Shown: positions 17,953 through 27,492, counted from the stretch's first letter. The stretch: 64,000 nt of DNA from Paenibacillus piri (GCF_004354045.1 NZ_SMRT01000001.1:496001-560000); one strand, 5' to 3'. The notes: generated by a model from the letters alone, not told the origin. Translations and numbers: made by a program.

Positions 17953-19560
17953 ATGTGGAAAATCGCCATCATCGACGACGATAGACAAGTTTTGAAAGGG
18001 ATGAAGCAGGTGATTCCCTGGGAGGACATCCATGCCGAATGGGTCGGAGACAGCTTGAACGGCGCGCGGGGGCTGGAGTTGATCCGGGAAAAAAAGCCCG
18101 ACATCGTTATTACGGATATTTATATGCCGGTGATGAATGGGCTGACGATGATCGAAGCGCTGCATGAGGAAAACTTTCCGGGAAAAATCGTCATTCACAG
18201 CGGTTATTCGGATTTCGAGGTCGCCCGGAAGGCGTTAAGGCTGAATGTGGAAGATTATTTATCGAAGCCCGTATCCCGGCATACGCTCCGGGAAGTCTTG
18301 GGCCGCGCGATTGCCGCGCTGGAGAACGAGCAGCATGCCAGACTGGAACAGGACAAGCTCCGCAATAAACTGATGGCTTACGAGCCGTTCGTTCGCAAGG
18401 AGCGTCTGAAAAGCCTTGTGACGGGAACGACGGACGGCCTGCAGGAGGAGCGCTCTTGGCTGCGGGGCGAAGCCGGGCGCTATATGGTGCTCGGCATCGA
18501 GCTGCTGCGGACCGCCCGTTTATGCGATGTGAACGGCTCGGATCGGCTGCTGTTCCGGTTTGCGGTTAATAATATTTTGGATGAAATCGTTCATGGGGAA
18601 GGCATCGGCTTCGATTACATCGAGCTGCATGGCTACCATGCCGCGCTGCTGCTTCATTTTGACCGTACCGCCTCCTATGAGAGCGTAATAGGAAGGATCA
18701 GAAGCATGGCCCAGCGGATTATCGATTGCGTGCAGCATTATCTGAACATCACGATTCGCATCGGCATCGGCGGATTGAAGGGCAGCGAAAGGGAGCTATC
18801 CGATTCGATGGAGGAAGCGTTTCAATTTTTGTCGCTGGAAGTTCCGGTGCTGCATCCGTCGGGCGTGTTCGAGTATGCCGATGCCGGCCGGCTCTCCATG
18901 AACGAAGCGCACAGCGCAGGCCGGCCGATGAAGTTTTACCAGCATCTGGTAGGGGATATCAAGGAGACCCAGGGTAAAAACGCGGCCAAAATTATCGGCA
19001 GCTATATAAGCGCGTTAAAAGGGCATCAGGAGGCAGGCGTGCTGCAGTTCAGTTTGCTGGGTACTCAATTTTGGGCCATCCTCAGCTATGCGCTCAATGA
19101 TGAAGAAATTCATCTGGAGGAGCTTTTTCAGGGGAATCAGCTGGAGCTCGAGCTCGGCAAATTGTATACGATCGATCAGTACGAGCAGTGGCTTAACGAA
19201 ATCGTCGGACGAATCTGCCATCGGCAGGAGTGGCATGAAAATTTCAAGCACCGGCTCACGATCGATTTCATCAAGCAATATATTCATGAGCATTTCGACC
19301 GGGAGATTACGATTGCCGAGCTGGCCCAAAAGGTGTTCATTTCAAGAAACTATTTATGCCAAATTTTTAAAAACGGAACCGGAGAAACGATCAACAATTA
19401 CATCATCAGCGTAAAAATGGAAAAGGCGAAAGGACTGCTGCTGGAGCGGAAGCATAAAATTTTTGAAGTCGCCGAAAGCGTCGGCTACAAAAATATTCCG
19501 TATTTCAGCACGACCTTCAAAAAATATTTCGGTGTTACCCCGGCCGAGTTTATATCATGA
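17953..19560 (+). CDS. AraC-type response regulator (YesN family)
   Basis: 535 residues. N-terminal receiver domain with the acidic DDD at 8-10, the phosphorylated Asp55 in VITDIYMP, and Lys105 in YLSKP. A long middle region follows, then a C-terminal AraC/XylS double helix-turn-helix (residues about 435-535: ITIAELAQKVFISRNYLCQI and FEVAESVGYKNIPYFSTTFK). It is expected to activate carbohydrate-uptake genes when phosphorylated by the kinase in the next gene, which it overlaps by ATGA. Likely targets are the ABC operon upstream or the binding protein downstream. Confidence 0.93.
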   Translation: MWKIAIIDDDRQVLKGMKQVIPWEDIHAEWVGDSLNGARGLELIREKKPDIVITDIYMPVMNGLTMIEALHEENFPGKIVIHSGYSDFEVARKALRLNVEDYLSKPVSRHTLREVLGRAIAALENEQHARLEQDKLRNKLMAYEPFVRKERLKSLVTGTTDGLQEERSWLRGEAGRYMVLGIELLRTARLCDVNGSDRLLFRFAVNNILDEIVHGEGIGFDYIELHGYHAALLLHFDRTASYESVIGRIRSMAQRIIDCVQHYLNITIRIGIGGLKGSERELSDSMEEAFQFLSLEVPVLHPSGVFEYADAGRLSMNEAHSAGRPMKFYQHLVGDIKETQGKNAAKIIGSYISALKGHQEAGVLQFSLLGTQFWAILSYALNDEEIHLEELFQGNQLELELGKLYTIDQYEQWLNEIVGRICHRQEWHENFKHRLTIDFIKQYIHEHFDREITIAELAQKVFISRNYLCQIFKNGTGETINNYIISVKMEKAKGLLLERKHKIFEVAESVGYKNIPYFSTTFKKYFGVTPAEFIS

Positions 19561-21341
19561 ACAATTTGTTTAAACGAACGCGCATCGACTATTTGATGTA
19601 CGGCGGATTTTCCAGCGTGATGGTGATTTTGCTGAGCGTTGTCATCGGGTTGACCTATACGCTTTCCACCCAGGAGATGGTTCGCATGACCTCGTTTTAT
19701 CAGCAGGGTCTGCTGAACGAATTGTACAACAAAACCGAGATTCAGATGCGCGCCATTGAACAGCATTCGCTTGCGGCCGCACGGAATACGACGCTCTCGG
19801 AATATTCGAATTCGCCGGAGGACACGTACTCCAACTATCAAAAAGGCCGGGAGCAGGAACTATATTTGGCCAGCATTACGTATGCGACGCCCATAATTCA
19901 ATCGATCGACTATTACACGACCTATGAAGCGCCCGTCATTACCCGCCAAAGCCCGGTTACGTTTTTCAGCGAACGGGAAGCCAGGCTTGCGGAATGGTAC
20001 CCGGTCGTTGAAAATACGGACTTTGCCTGGATCGGCGAACACAAAAAGCACACTTATCAGGGCGAGGCCCGGGTCGTCAGCTTTGCCCGGAAAATATATT
20101 CGGGCAGCGGCACGTATCAGGGGCTTCTCGTCATGAATGTGAACGCTTCCTCGGTACAAAATTTGGTGCGGGGCGAAACGCCCGACTCGAACCGCTTACT
20201 GCTGGACTCGGACGGCAGGGTGATCGTTTCGATCGGCGATCCGCAGCTGCAGACGAAATTGAAAGATTACATGGCGGACATGCAGGGCGCTTCCGGCCAT
20301 ATGCAGGCGAGAGCGAAGGGGCAAGGAGGACTGTTTTCCCAACCGATCGCTTATTTGATCGTCTGGGCGAAGCATCCGGGCGTCAACTGGACGCTTGTCG
20401 AGCTGACGCCGTGGAGCAAAATTACGCAGGGCAGCGTGCATACGGCTGTCATTTTGGCGGTTGTCGGGGCTTCGGCCATCCTGATTTCCATGCTGATTAC
20501 GCTGCTGCTGGCGAATCAATTTATTAAGCCGCTGCGCTTGCTGGTGCGCGAAATGGGGCGGTATTCCGGGGGTGGCAACAAAATCAGCCTGCCGGACGAT
20601 TACCGGAACGAGTTCGGTGTACTTTTCTCAGGCTACCGGAAGCTCATAAGCCGGATTCAGCTGCTGTACGCTTCCCTCGAAAATCAGTACAGGCGGCAAA
20701 AAAAAGCCGAAATCAAGGCGCTGCAAGCGATGATCAACCCCCACTTTTTATACAATACGCTCGATCAGCTGAATTGGATGGCGCTTGCCGCAGGCCAGGA
20801 CAAGCTAAGTCATATATTGGAGCTGATGGGCAAAATGTTCCGGATCGGCCTGTCGAACGGCGAGAGCATGATTACGTTCCGGGAAGAGTTCATCCATGCG
20901 GAATGCTACCTGCAAATCCAACAGCTGCGCTGGGAGGAGGGCTTGACGGTGCGATTGGAACTCCCCGGGCCGGTTCAGGAGCTGTTCGTACCGAAGATGA
21001 CGCTCCAGCCTTTTATTGAAAATGCGATCATGCACGGATTCAACGAAAGGACGAAGGGCTGTATCGAAATTTCGGTACATGAAGAAGAGGAGGATGTGGT
21101 CATTCGCATTACGGATGACGGTGCGGGCTTGAGCGCCGGCTGGGATACGCCGGGCAAGCGGAAAACCGGCGGCTACGGCATCCGAAATGTGAGAGAACGG
21201 TACGAAGCCTTTTTCGGCTCCCGCTTCAGCATTCATATTGCGAATAACGCCGGCTCGAGCGGCGCGACGGTGCAGATTCGTTTGCCGGTGCTGAGAAGCA
21301 AGGAGCCGGAGAACAGGGGAGAACCTCTGGAACCCGTCTGA
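19557..21341 (+). CDS. Sensor histidine kinase (YesM family)
   Basis: 594 residues. Two membrane helices (near 15-35 and 295-320) flank an extracellular sensing domain, followed by HAMP and a His_kinase domain with the phospho-acceptor in INPHFLYNTLD (His396) and an ATPase domain (ENAIMHGFNE, DDGAGL, GGYGIRNVRERY). This class usually senses extracellular carbohydrate together with a binding protein. Translationally coupled to the upstream regulator. Confidence 0.93.
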   Translation: MNNLFKRTRIDYLMYGGFSSVMVILLSVVIGLTYTLSTQEMVRMTSFYQQGLLNELYNKTEIQMRAIEQHSLAAARNTTLSEYSNSPEDTYSNYQKGREQELYLASITYATPIIQSIDYYTTYEAPVITRQSPVTFFSEREARLAEWYPVVENTDFAWIGEHKKHTYQGEARVVSFARKIYSGSGTYQGLLVMNVNASSVQNLVRGETPDSNRLLLDSDGRVIVSIGDPQLQTKLKDYMADMQGASGHMQARAKGQGGLFSQPIAYLIVWAKHPGVNWTLVELTPWSKITQGSVHTAVILAVVGASAILISMLITLLLANQFIKPLRLLVREMGRYSGGGNKISLPDDYRNEFGVLFSGYRKLISRIQLLYASLENQYRRQKKAEIKALQAMINPHFLYNTLDQLNWMALAAGQDKLSHILELMGKMFRIGLSNGESMITFREEFIHAECYLQIQQLRWEEGLTVRLELPGPVQELFVPKMTLQPFIENAIMHGFNERTKGCIEISVHEEEEDVVIRITDDGAGLSAGWDTPGKRKTGGYGIRNVRERYEAFFGSRFSIHIANNAGSSGATVQIRLPVLRSKEPENRGEPLEPV

Positions 21342-21479
21342 CCCATCGTATAGCATCGGGCGGGTGGTCCATTGTCCCGATGCGTTGGCGCGCAGGCTTT
21401 CATTAGGAGCTGACTTGTAGAGCACGGATGTTTTCAGTATGATTGAAAAAGCATAGAAAGCAGATAGCGAGGAACAGGC

Positions 21480-22892
21480 ATGCAAAAGAGGAGCAGCCGC
21501 AAGCATTTTCGGGCCCGGCTGGAAGAAATGATCGAAGTGCTGCGGCAGGAAATTGTATCGGGGAAGGTGACGATCGGCGGCTATCTGCCGTCCGAGAGCG
21601 ATCTGGAGAAAAGGTTCGAGCTGAGCAACGCCTCCGTCCGCAACGGTTTGAAGGTGCTTGTCGAGGAAGGACTCATCGAGAAAATCGCCAGGGTAGGCAA
21701 TCGGGTCGTCAGCCCGCCAGCCGAGCGGAAGACGGTCATCCGGTTCGGCTACGTCAGTTCGATCGCAGGACTTGTCGCAATGGAGGAGCTGCTTGCAGGG
21801 TTTACGGAACGGTACCCGCATATCGACGTTCAGCCGCTGGAGCTGCCTTCGGGCAGCTATTCCAAAGCGATGAAGGAATATTTGGAATCGGGCATCGTGG
21901 ATGCGGTATTGTTAAACAACAATAACTTTCAGGATTTTATCGAGAACGGCTGTACCGGCTTGTTGGAGCCGCTGGAGCGGGGACAGGACGAAGAGCCTTA
22001 TTTGACGGAGCCGTTCGCGGCTGGAACCGATACGCGGGTCCGGCCGTTCGTTTATTCGCCGGTTGTACTGTGCTACAATACGGAGCATTTCAGGCAGGCC
22101 GGTGTTCCCGTGCCGGACAGCGGCTGGAGCTGGAGCGACCTGTTCACGTATGGACAGCGATTAACCGTGAAAAATGAACGGTTCGGCTTTTACTTTTATT
22201 TACCTTCCCGCAACCGGTGGCCGATCTTCATGCTGCAGAGCGGCAGCCGCTTTCAGACGGACGGCGACGGCGGCTACCGGCTCGGCGGCAGCAAGCTTAT
22301 CGAAAGCCTGGAAGCATGCCGGGACTTGCTGGCAATGACCGATGTGTTTCCGAGATTCGTGACCGCGAGCGATGCGGATGCGGAGGCGCTGTTTATGGAG
22401 GGAAAGGTGTCGGTCATCATGACGACCTATTTTTTCCTGAATCAGCTGCGGCAGACGCCGATTTCATTCGACGTCTCGCCGCTGCCGGGGCTGCATGATG
22501 CGAGTACGCTGCTCATTATTAACGGATTGGGCGTGAACAGCCGTTCCCCACACAAAGAGGCGGCCAAGCTGCTGGTCGACTTTTTGACCTCCTACGATGC
22601 GCAGCTGCTAATCCGCCGCAAGACGCTGAACATTGCGGCGAACCGCAAGGCAATGGAATGGGAGGGCGAGGAGCCGGCATACCGTCCGCCGAGATTTCAT
22701 ATGTACCGGGAGATGACAGCGACATTCCGTCTTCTGCCCGAGCTGGGACTGAGCAATTACCAACTGAAAAACATTCAACGCGACGTCATGTTGTTTCTGT
22801 CCGGCCTGCAAAACAGCGAAGCTTTAAGTGCCAGACTGGAGCAGCTGCTGGTCGAAGCGAAGCAGAGCAACATTATCCAATCGACCCCGTGA
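21480..22892 (+). CDS. GntR-type regulator fused to a cytoplasmic solute-binding-protein domain
   Basis: 470 residues. Residues 1-80 form a GntR-like winged helix (GGYLPSESDLEKRFELSNAS, VRNGLKVLVEEGLIEKI). Residues about 85-470 look like an ABC extracellular solute-binding protein (FGYVSSIAGLVAMEELLAGF, a central SGWSWSDLFTYGQ segment, EAAKLLVDFLTS near the end), but without signal peptide or lipobox. It therefore probably acts in the cytoplasm as a one-component sugar sensor. GntR fusions to UTRA or FCD effector domains are usual; a type-1 binding-protein domain is less common. It probably controls the sugar genes on either side. Confidence 0.85.
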   Translation: MQKRSSRKHFRARLEEMIEVLRQEIVSGKVTIGGYLPSESDLEKRFELSNASVRNGLKVLVEEGLIEKIARVGNRVVSPPAERKTVIRFGYVSSIAGLVAMEELLAGFTERYPHIDVQPLELPSGSYSKAMKEYLESGIVDAVLLNNNNFQDFIENGCTGLLEPLERGQDEEPYLTEPFAAGTDTRVRPFVYSPVVLCYNTEHFRQAGVPVPDSGWSWSDLFTYGQRLTVKNERFGFYFYLPSRNRWPIFMLQSGSRFQTDGDGGYRLGGSKLIESLEACRDLLAMTDVFPRFVTASDADAEALFMEGKVSVIMTTYFFLNQLRQTPISFDVSPLPGLHDASTLLIINGLGVNSRSPHKEAAKLLVDFLTSYDAQLLIRRKTLNIAANRKAMEWEGEEPAYRPPRFHMYREMTATFRLLPELGLSNYQLKNIQRDVMLFLSGLQNSEALSARLEQLLVEAKQSNIIQSTP

Positions 22893-22986
22893 GAGCGGGA
22901 ATGAAGCAGCCCTTACCCTATCCTGCCCGACTACAATGAATTGATTTTGCGACCTTTATGGAGCATGCGCATTCCCGGATTAGACG

Positions 22987-23017
22987 AACCTGACGGTTAT
23001 CCCCGTCGGGTTTTTTT
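22987..23017 (+). terminator. Terminator after the GntR-fusion gene
   Basis: AACCTGACGG / CCGTCGGGTT, 10 bp stem (one G-T pair) with a TTATCC loop and seven T residues. Confidence 0.85.
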
Positions 23018-23088
23018 GCTGTCATTTGCGCTGCACAGTTATGCGAATACCGGAATGCTACCTTATGCTTGGCCATGCATTCATCCGA

Positions 23089-23193
23089 CTGACCCATAAC
23101 TGACCTATAAAAAACACAAGCGAATCTAAAAAAATCACATTGATTACGCTTACATCCATGCTATAGTTAGTTTGTGAGTTAGATATGGGTCAG
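23089..23193 (+). promoter_or_regulatory. Promoter with cre-like site and repeated operator half-sites
   Basis: Promoter TTGATT (23140-23145), 16-base spacer, TATAGT (23162-23167). A 16-base catabolite-responsive-element-like sequence TTGATTACGCTTACAT (23140-23155) matches WTGNNARCGNWWWCAW at all but one defined position and covers the -35, which suggests CcpA repression. Around it, CTGACCCATA (23089) and CTGACCTATA (23100) form a direct repeat of 11 bp period, and TATGGGTCAG (23184-23193) is the exact inverse complement of the first. Confidence 0.6.
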
Positions 23194-23291
23194 AAATCGG
23201 GCGAAAAGAAGGCGATATATGAATCGGATACGACAAACCTCGGTTGACAAGTTGATGCTTTAACATAATCCATAATAAGCGAGGACACAGA

Positions 23292-24380
23292 ATGCAGCAT
23301 GACGGCGTTTTTTTTCATAATGTAACCGAACTGGAACAAAAGGCTTATTTGCCCGGGCTCGTCTTGCAGCGGTTCCCGAAGCAGGTTCGCCATGCTTTGA
23401 CGGAGAAGGGACGTACGAAGGCGGTGCAATCCAACGGGTGCGAGCTTCGGTTTGTAACGGCAGGACGCTACGTTCAGGTGACGGTCGGCGCGCTGGATAC
23501 GAACGGGAAAGCGCTCGTGTTCAGAGGCGATTTCTTTCATTCCTCCCATGAGCTGAAAGCAGGCTGCGCGACTGCGATTCAACTGGAGACGCCCGAACGG
23601 TTCGCTAATGTAATCCCCGGCAAATTAAACAACCGGGCGTTTGCGTCCAACGTGTGGCGCATTTTTTTCGAACGGTACAGCGCCGTATTGTATGAGGTGG
23701 ACGCGTACGGCTTTGAGGTGAGACCGCCCTTTCCGCACGAAATGCCGGGGCTGAAGATGCTGACCTACGGATCTTCCATTACCCAAGGGGCCGGCGCATT
23801 GAGCCATTACAACAGCTACGTTCAACAGGCCGCCCGGCGCCTTGAAATCGATGTGCTGAATCTAGGCTTGAGCGGCTCGTGCTTTTGCGAGCGGGAGCTG
23901 TCCGATCACCTTGCTGAGCGGGACGACTGGGACATCGCGTTTCTCGAAATCGGCGTCAATATGCGCGGGGTCGTCCCGCCCGACGAGTTTGAACGGCGCT
24001 CCTCCTATTTGCTGGACCGGATCATTGATCGTCACCCGGAAAAGCCGGTATTTCTGACGATCATTTATCCGAACCGGGCTACATATTTCAAAGACAGCAG
24101 CCATGCGTACAGCGAGGCCGAGAGACAATATAACGAAATATTGCGGCAGTATGCCGATGCGCGCAACCATCCGCATCTGCACCTGTTGGACGGAAGCCGG
24201 GTGATGAGCGATTTCGCTTCGTTAACAAGCGACCTCATCCATCCTTCCGATTACGGCCATATCCTGATGGGCGAAAATTTGGCCCGGCTGATGCAGCCCG
24301 CGGTAGCCCGATTGCGCGATGCCCGTGCAGGAAAGCTGCGAGTGCCGGCTGCGGACGGAGCCACCGACTTAATGGACTGA
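23292..24380 (+). CDS. SGNH/GDSL-family hydrolase (probable carbohydrate esterase)
   Basis: 362 residues, no signal peptide. An N-terminal beta-rich domain (about 1-150) is followed by an SGNH hydrolase domain: catalytic Ser in TYGSSITQG (near 165), Gly in NLGLSGS, Asn in EIGVNM, and Asp/His in SDLIHPSDYGH (near 320). It probably removes acetyl or other acyl groups from a sugar. Translation start follows GAGGA. It is in one unit with the binding lipoprotein 26 bases downstream, and the cre-like site upstream predicts carbon-source control. Confidence 0.85.
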   Translation: MQHDGVFFHNVTELEQKAYLPGLVLQRFPKQVRHALTEKGRTKAVQSNGCELRFVTAGRYVQVTVGALDTNGKALVFRGDFFHSSHELKAGCATAIQLETPERFANVIPGKLNNRAFASNVWRIFFERYSAVLYEVDAYGFEVRPPFPHEMPGLKMLTYGSSITQGAGALSHYNSYVQQAARRLEIDVLNLGLSGSCFCERELSDHLAERDDWDIAFLEIGVNMRGVVPPDEFERRSSYLLDRIIDRHPEKPVFLTIIYPNRATYFKDSSHAYSEAERQYNEILRQYADARNHPHLHLLDGSRVMSDFASLTSDLIHPSDYGHILMGENLARLMQPAVARLRDARAGKLRVPAADGATDLMD

Positions 24381-24406
24381 AGCGAAATGGAAAAGGGGAG
24401 ATTAAA

Positions 24407-25966
24407 ATGAAAATAAAATGGCTATTGTGCATCGTCAGTGCATCGCTGCTGGCCACAACGGCAGCAGGCTGCTCGCAGGCGGGGAAACAGGAAGGGGAGC
24501 TTGCCGGCAAGACCGGGGGCAAGACGTCATTCTCCATTTCCTTCCGGTCGGGCAACATCTCCTATGCGGAAAATCACCCGAACATCAACGAGGAGAAATG
24601 GGTGAAGAAGCTGGAGGAGCTGACCAACACCGATCTGGATATCCGGCTCATGCCGCATAAAGAATTCGATCAAAAAATGATTCAAATGTTCGCGATCAAC
24701 GACATTCCCGACGTTGTGCAGGCGAGCGCGGGCTTGACCAATCCGCAGCTGGCCGGTTCCGTGCAGGCGGGCGTATTTTTACCGTTGAACGATTTGCTGG
24801 AGAAGCATGGGCAAAACCTGTTGAAAAAAATTCCGAAGGAAGCGTGGGAGAAAGAAACCGACGCCAAAGGGAACATTTACGCCATCCCGGAATGGCTGTC
24901 CAACCCGGCCCGAAGAGCTACATGGATTCGCGGCGATCTGCTTGAAAAAACAGGATTACCCGAGCCGAAGACCGTCGACGATTATTTGAACGTCATGCGC
25001 GCCTTTAAGAAAATGGGTGTCGAGCATCCTTATATGGGACGGGAAGATTTCGTTTATGCGGACGCCTTCTTCGGCGCTTACGACGTGTTCGGCAACTTTT
25101 TTATGAAGCAGGGCGATCAGATCGTACCTAAGTTTTTTAATGTGGACCATATGCAAAAAGCGATCCAAACGTATAAAACGATGGTGGACGAAGGCTTGAT
25201 CAGCAAAGAATTCGCAACGATCAATCCGACTAAATTCAAAAACGACATTATAGCCGGTAAAGCGGGAATCTGGAACATGAATGCGAACCTGCTCATTCAA
25301 TGGGATCAGCAAATGCGGGAAACGGTGCCGAACGGCAAAATGAGGCTGATCCCGTCCCCGACCGGACCTGACGGCAAAGGCGGGCTGCGGCTTGTCGGCA
25401 GCGTGACCCGGGCTTATCTGATCAATAAAAACGCGAAGGATCCGGCGGGCATCGTCAAATTTTTCGATTGGATGGTCAGCGACGAGGCGGAAAAGTATTT
25501 TACGTTCGGGATCAAAGGGGAAAATTACACCGAGGATAACGGCAAAATCAACTACAAGGCGCCTGCAAACGCGAAAGAGGTGGACGAGGAAACGTACCGG
25601 CAGGTGCTGCTGTGGCTCGTTCAGGACACAACCTACAACAAGGGCACCCTTAGCCTCACGCCGGAAGGCCGGGACCTGATGAATGTGTACGATACCGTAC
25701 TGGCGAAGGAAGGCCGTGACGGCATCCAGTTCGATCCGCAGCTGCAGGGCTATCAGAAAAATCCGGATATTACGCCGACCGGAGACAAGCTGCCGCCAGT
25801 CGTACTGACGCATGTATTGAAGATGGTTTACGGGAAGGAGCCGATCTCCGACTATCCCAAAGTGCTGGAGGAGTGGAAGCAAAAAGGCGGCAATGATGTC
25901 ATTAAAGAAGCTACGGACCGGTATAACCGAAAAGACGGCGTCAGCCTGTCAAGAACGAAATCATAG
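24407..25966 (+). CDS. Extracellular solute-binding lipoprotein (LipO-like, large class)
   Basis: 519 residues. Lipobox AAGC (Cys22). This longer SBP class, common in Paenibacillus, usually works with LplB/YtcP-type permeases and binds complex oligosaccharides. Recognisable segments: ENHPNINEEKWVKKLEELTN near 45, IPDVVQASAG near 105, TFGIKGENYTEDNGK near 370. No permease genes follow, so it is an orphan that must use permeases encoded elsewhere or act as a sensor for the nearby YesM-type kinase. The gene has GGGGAG upstream. Confidence 0.9.
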   Translation: MKIKWLLCIVSASLLATTAAGCSQAGKQEGELAGKTGGKTSFSISFRSGNISYAENHPNINEEKWVKKLEELTNTDLDIRLMPHKEFDQKMIQMFAINDIPDVVQASAGLTNPQLAGSVQAGVFLPLNDLLEKHGQNLLKKIPKEAWEKETDAKGNIYAIPEWLSNPARRATWIRGDLLEKTGLPEPKTVDDYLNVMRAFKKMGVEHPYMGREDFVYADAFFGAYDVFGNFFMKQGDQIVPKFFNVDHMQKAIQTYKTMVDEGLISKEFATINPTKFKNDIIAGKAGIWNMNANLLIQWDQQMRETVPNGKMRLIPSPTGPDGKGGLRLVGSVTRAYLINKNAKDPAGIVKFFDWMVSDEAEKYFTFGIKGENYTEDNGKINYKAPANAKEVDEETYRQVLLWLVQDTTYNKGTLSLTPEGRDLMNVYDTVLAKEGRDGIQFDPQLQGYQKNPDITPTGDKLPPVVLTHVLKMVYGKEPISDYPKVLEEWKQKGGNDVIKEATDRYNRKDGVSLSRTKS

Positions 25967-26230
25967 TATCCGGAACCGGCACATACCGAATCTGACAACC
26001 GGACCTAAAAAAATCCCAAGCATTCGCCGAGCCTATGAGGTAATCTGGGATAGGGATATTCCGGCATGCGAGGGCGACTGCTCCCGGATGCTGCAGCGTT
26101 CGCTTATGGCGAAGCCAAATAATAGCCATGGACAGGCGGTTGCGGTATAATGGAAAAGGCTTTCATTTGTGATCAATCGCTGCTGGCAGCATAGATCGTT
26201 ACTTCATATTATTTGGGAGGGTTCATAGAA

Positions 26231-26548
26231 ATGAGCAATATCGGTGTATGGGAAAACGCGGAACCCGGCGTAAAGCGGAAAATTTTCGAGCCGGGCGCGA
26301 CGATTATGATGATGGAAGTGCATTTTGAAGCGAATGCCGAGGGCTATGAGCACAGCCACCCTCACGAGCAGTTGTCTTATTTGATTAAAGGCAGAATCGA
26401 ATTTACGATCGACGGAAAGAAAACCGTTATCGGGCCCGGAGAAACGATCTTCATTCCGAGCGGCGCGAAGCATGGCGCCAAAGCTTTGGAGTCGAGCATT
26501 TTGCTGGACACGTTTACGCCGGTCCGCGAAGACCTGGTGAAACGTTAA
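26231..26548 (+). CDS. Cupin-domain protein
   Basis: 105 residues from the ATG at 26231 (GGGAGGG about 10 bases upstream). A single cupin barrel with metal-binding motif HSHPHEQLSYLIKGRIEF (His46, His48 or His50, Glu52 region) and second motif PSGAKHGAKA. Such small cupins bind a divalent metal and serve as sugar-binding, isomerase or dioxygenase proteins; no specific reaction can be given. It sits alone with its own terminator. Confidence 0.85.
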   Translation: MSNIGVWENAEPGVKRKIFEPGATIMMMEVHFEANAEGYEHSHPHEQLSYLIKGRIEFTIDGKKTVIGPGETIFIPSGAKHGAKALESSILLDTFTPVREDLVKR

Positions 26549-26606
26549 GTTTATCCCGGAGCACAAGGCTTAAGCCGTTTCGGACAGCCTGCTCCCCGTA
26601 CCGAAC

Positions 26607-26653
26607 CGAGCTTGCCCGCCCTTCCCCGGAAGGAGCCGGCGGCTCTTTTTTTC
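26607..26653 (+). terminator. Terminator after the cupin gene
   Basis: GC-rich hairpin with outer GAGC/GCTC and inner CTTCC/GGAAG pairing, followed by seven or more T residues. Confidence 0.7.
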
Positions 26654-26684
26654 GTCATTGTCCAGTCATGGCCGAAATCGGCGT

Positions 26685-27344
26685 TTAACCTAACCCGGAC
26701 GATAAGGCTTCCGTGTAAGCCCGTTTCATCTTGCTGTACCATAGCGGAACGCCGGATAAGGCATGCTTCGTTTCCAGGTAAGCGATCCGCTGCTTTATGC
26801 GGGCGTACTCGTCCTGTGAAAAATGCGGCTGCAAAATGTTGGCGTGAGCTGCGAGCAAGGACAGGGAAAGCAGCTCGGGCCCGGCCGCGCCGTCCTCCAG
26901 CAGTACTTCCCGCAGCCGCAGCAGCAGCGTCTGCCTGACATCGTCCTGCATGCTCCAGAACGTAAAGTGAAGGACGAGCATCGCCTTGCGCTGTTTTTTT
27001 TCGAGCAGTCCGCGGGTTTCCATGGATTCGAACACCCGCTTGTGCAAGGTGCGGCTGTTCCAGGAGTAGAGCGACACAATTATATTTTCGATCGAGGCGG
27101 GCTGCCGCGACTTGGCGATTTTGCCGGCTATCCAACCGAGATACGCCGGTCCCGCGGGCGGCTTCGACGGATTGAACGTCAGCTTATCGTTGGCGTCCAG
27201 CCGGAAGGTATCGGACAGCAGCAGCTCGAGCATGCCGGATGCAGCCAAATAAAAGCCGAGCTTGCTCGACAACCGGCTATCAAGCATGCCGGAGTCCCGG
27301 TTAATGGCCAGCAGCACGAACTGCTCGGTTATCGTTAATGGCAT
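26685..27344 (-). CDS. GPP34 (GOLPH3/Vps74-like) family protein
   Basis: 219 residues from the ATG at 27344, which follows AAAGGGGG by 8 bases; longer frames start in the terminator hairpin. The N-terminal PLTITEQFVLLAINRDSGML and the all-helical remainder match the GPP34 domain. In eukaryotes GOLPH3 binds phosphatidylinositol 4-phosphate and retains Golgi glycosyltransferases; bacterial members have no settled role, though lipid-linked or membrane-associated activity is plausible. It is a single-gene unit. Family assignment is fairly secure; function is not. Confidence 0.72.
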   Translation of the reverse strand: MPLTITEQFVLLAINRDSGMLDSRLSSKLGFYLAASGMLELLLSDTFRLDANDKLTFNPSKPPAGPAYLGWIAGKIAKSRQPASIENIIVSLYSWNSRTLHKRVFESMETRGLLEKKQRKAMLVLHFTFWSMQDDVRQTLLLRLREVLLEDGAAGPELLSLSLLAAHANILQPHFSQDEYARIKQRIAYLETKHALSGVPLWYSKMKRAYTEALSSGLG

Positions 27345-27387
27345 GAGCTGTCCCCCTTTAACAAGCAGCATCAATGATTGATCTTTT

Positions 27388-27435
27388 AAAAAAAGACCGT
27401 GCGGCAGCCGTTTATCACAGCCGGGCATGGTCTTT
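27388..27435 (-). terminator. Terminator between the small gene at 27493 and the GPP34 gene
   Basis: AAAGACC / GGTCTTT with inner CGGC/GCCG pairing; read on the minus strand it ends in a run of T residues. Confidence 0.7.
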
Positions 27436-27492
27436 CGGGTGGACCCGATCAGATCTGTATGGATTTAACGCGTCATTCAGCATCATACGAAT

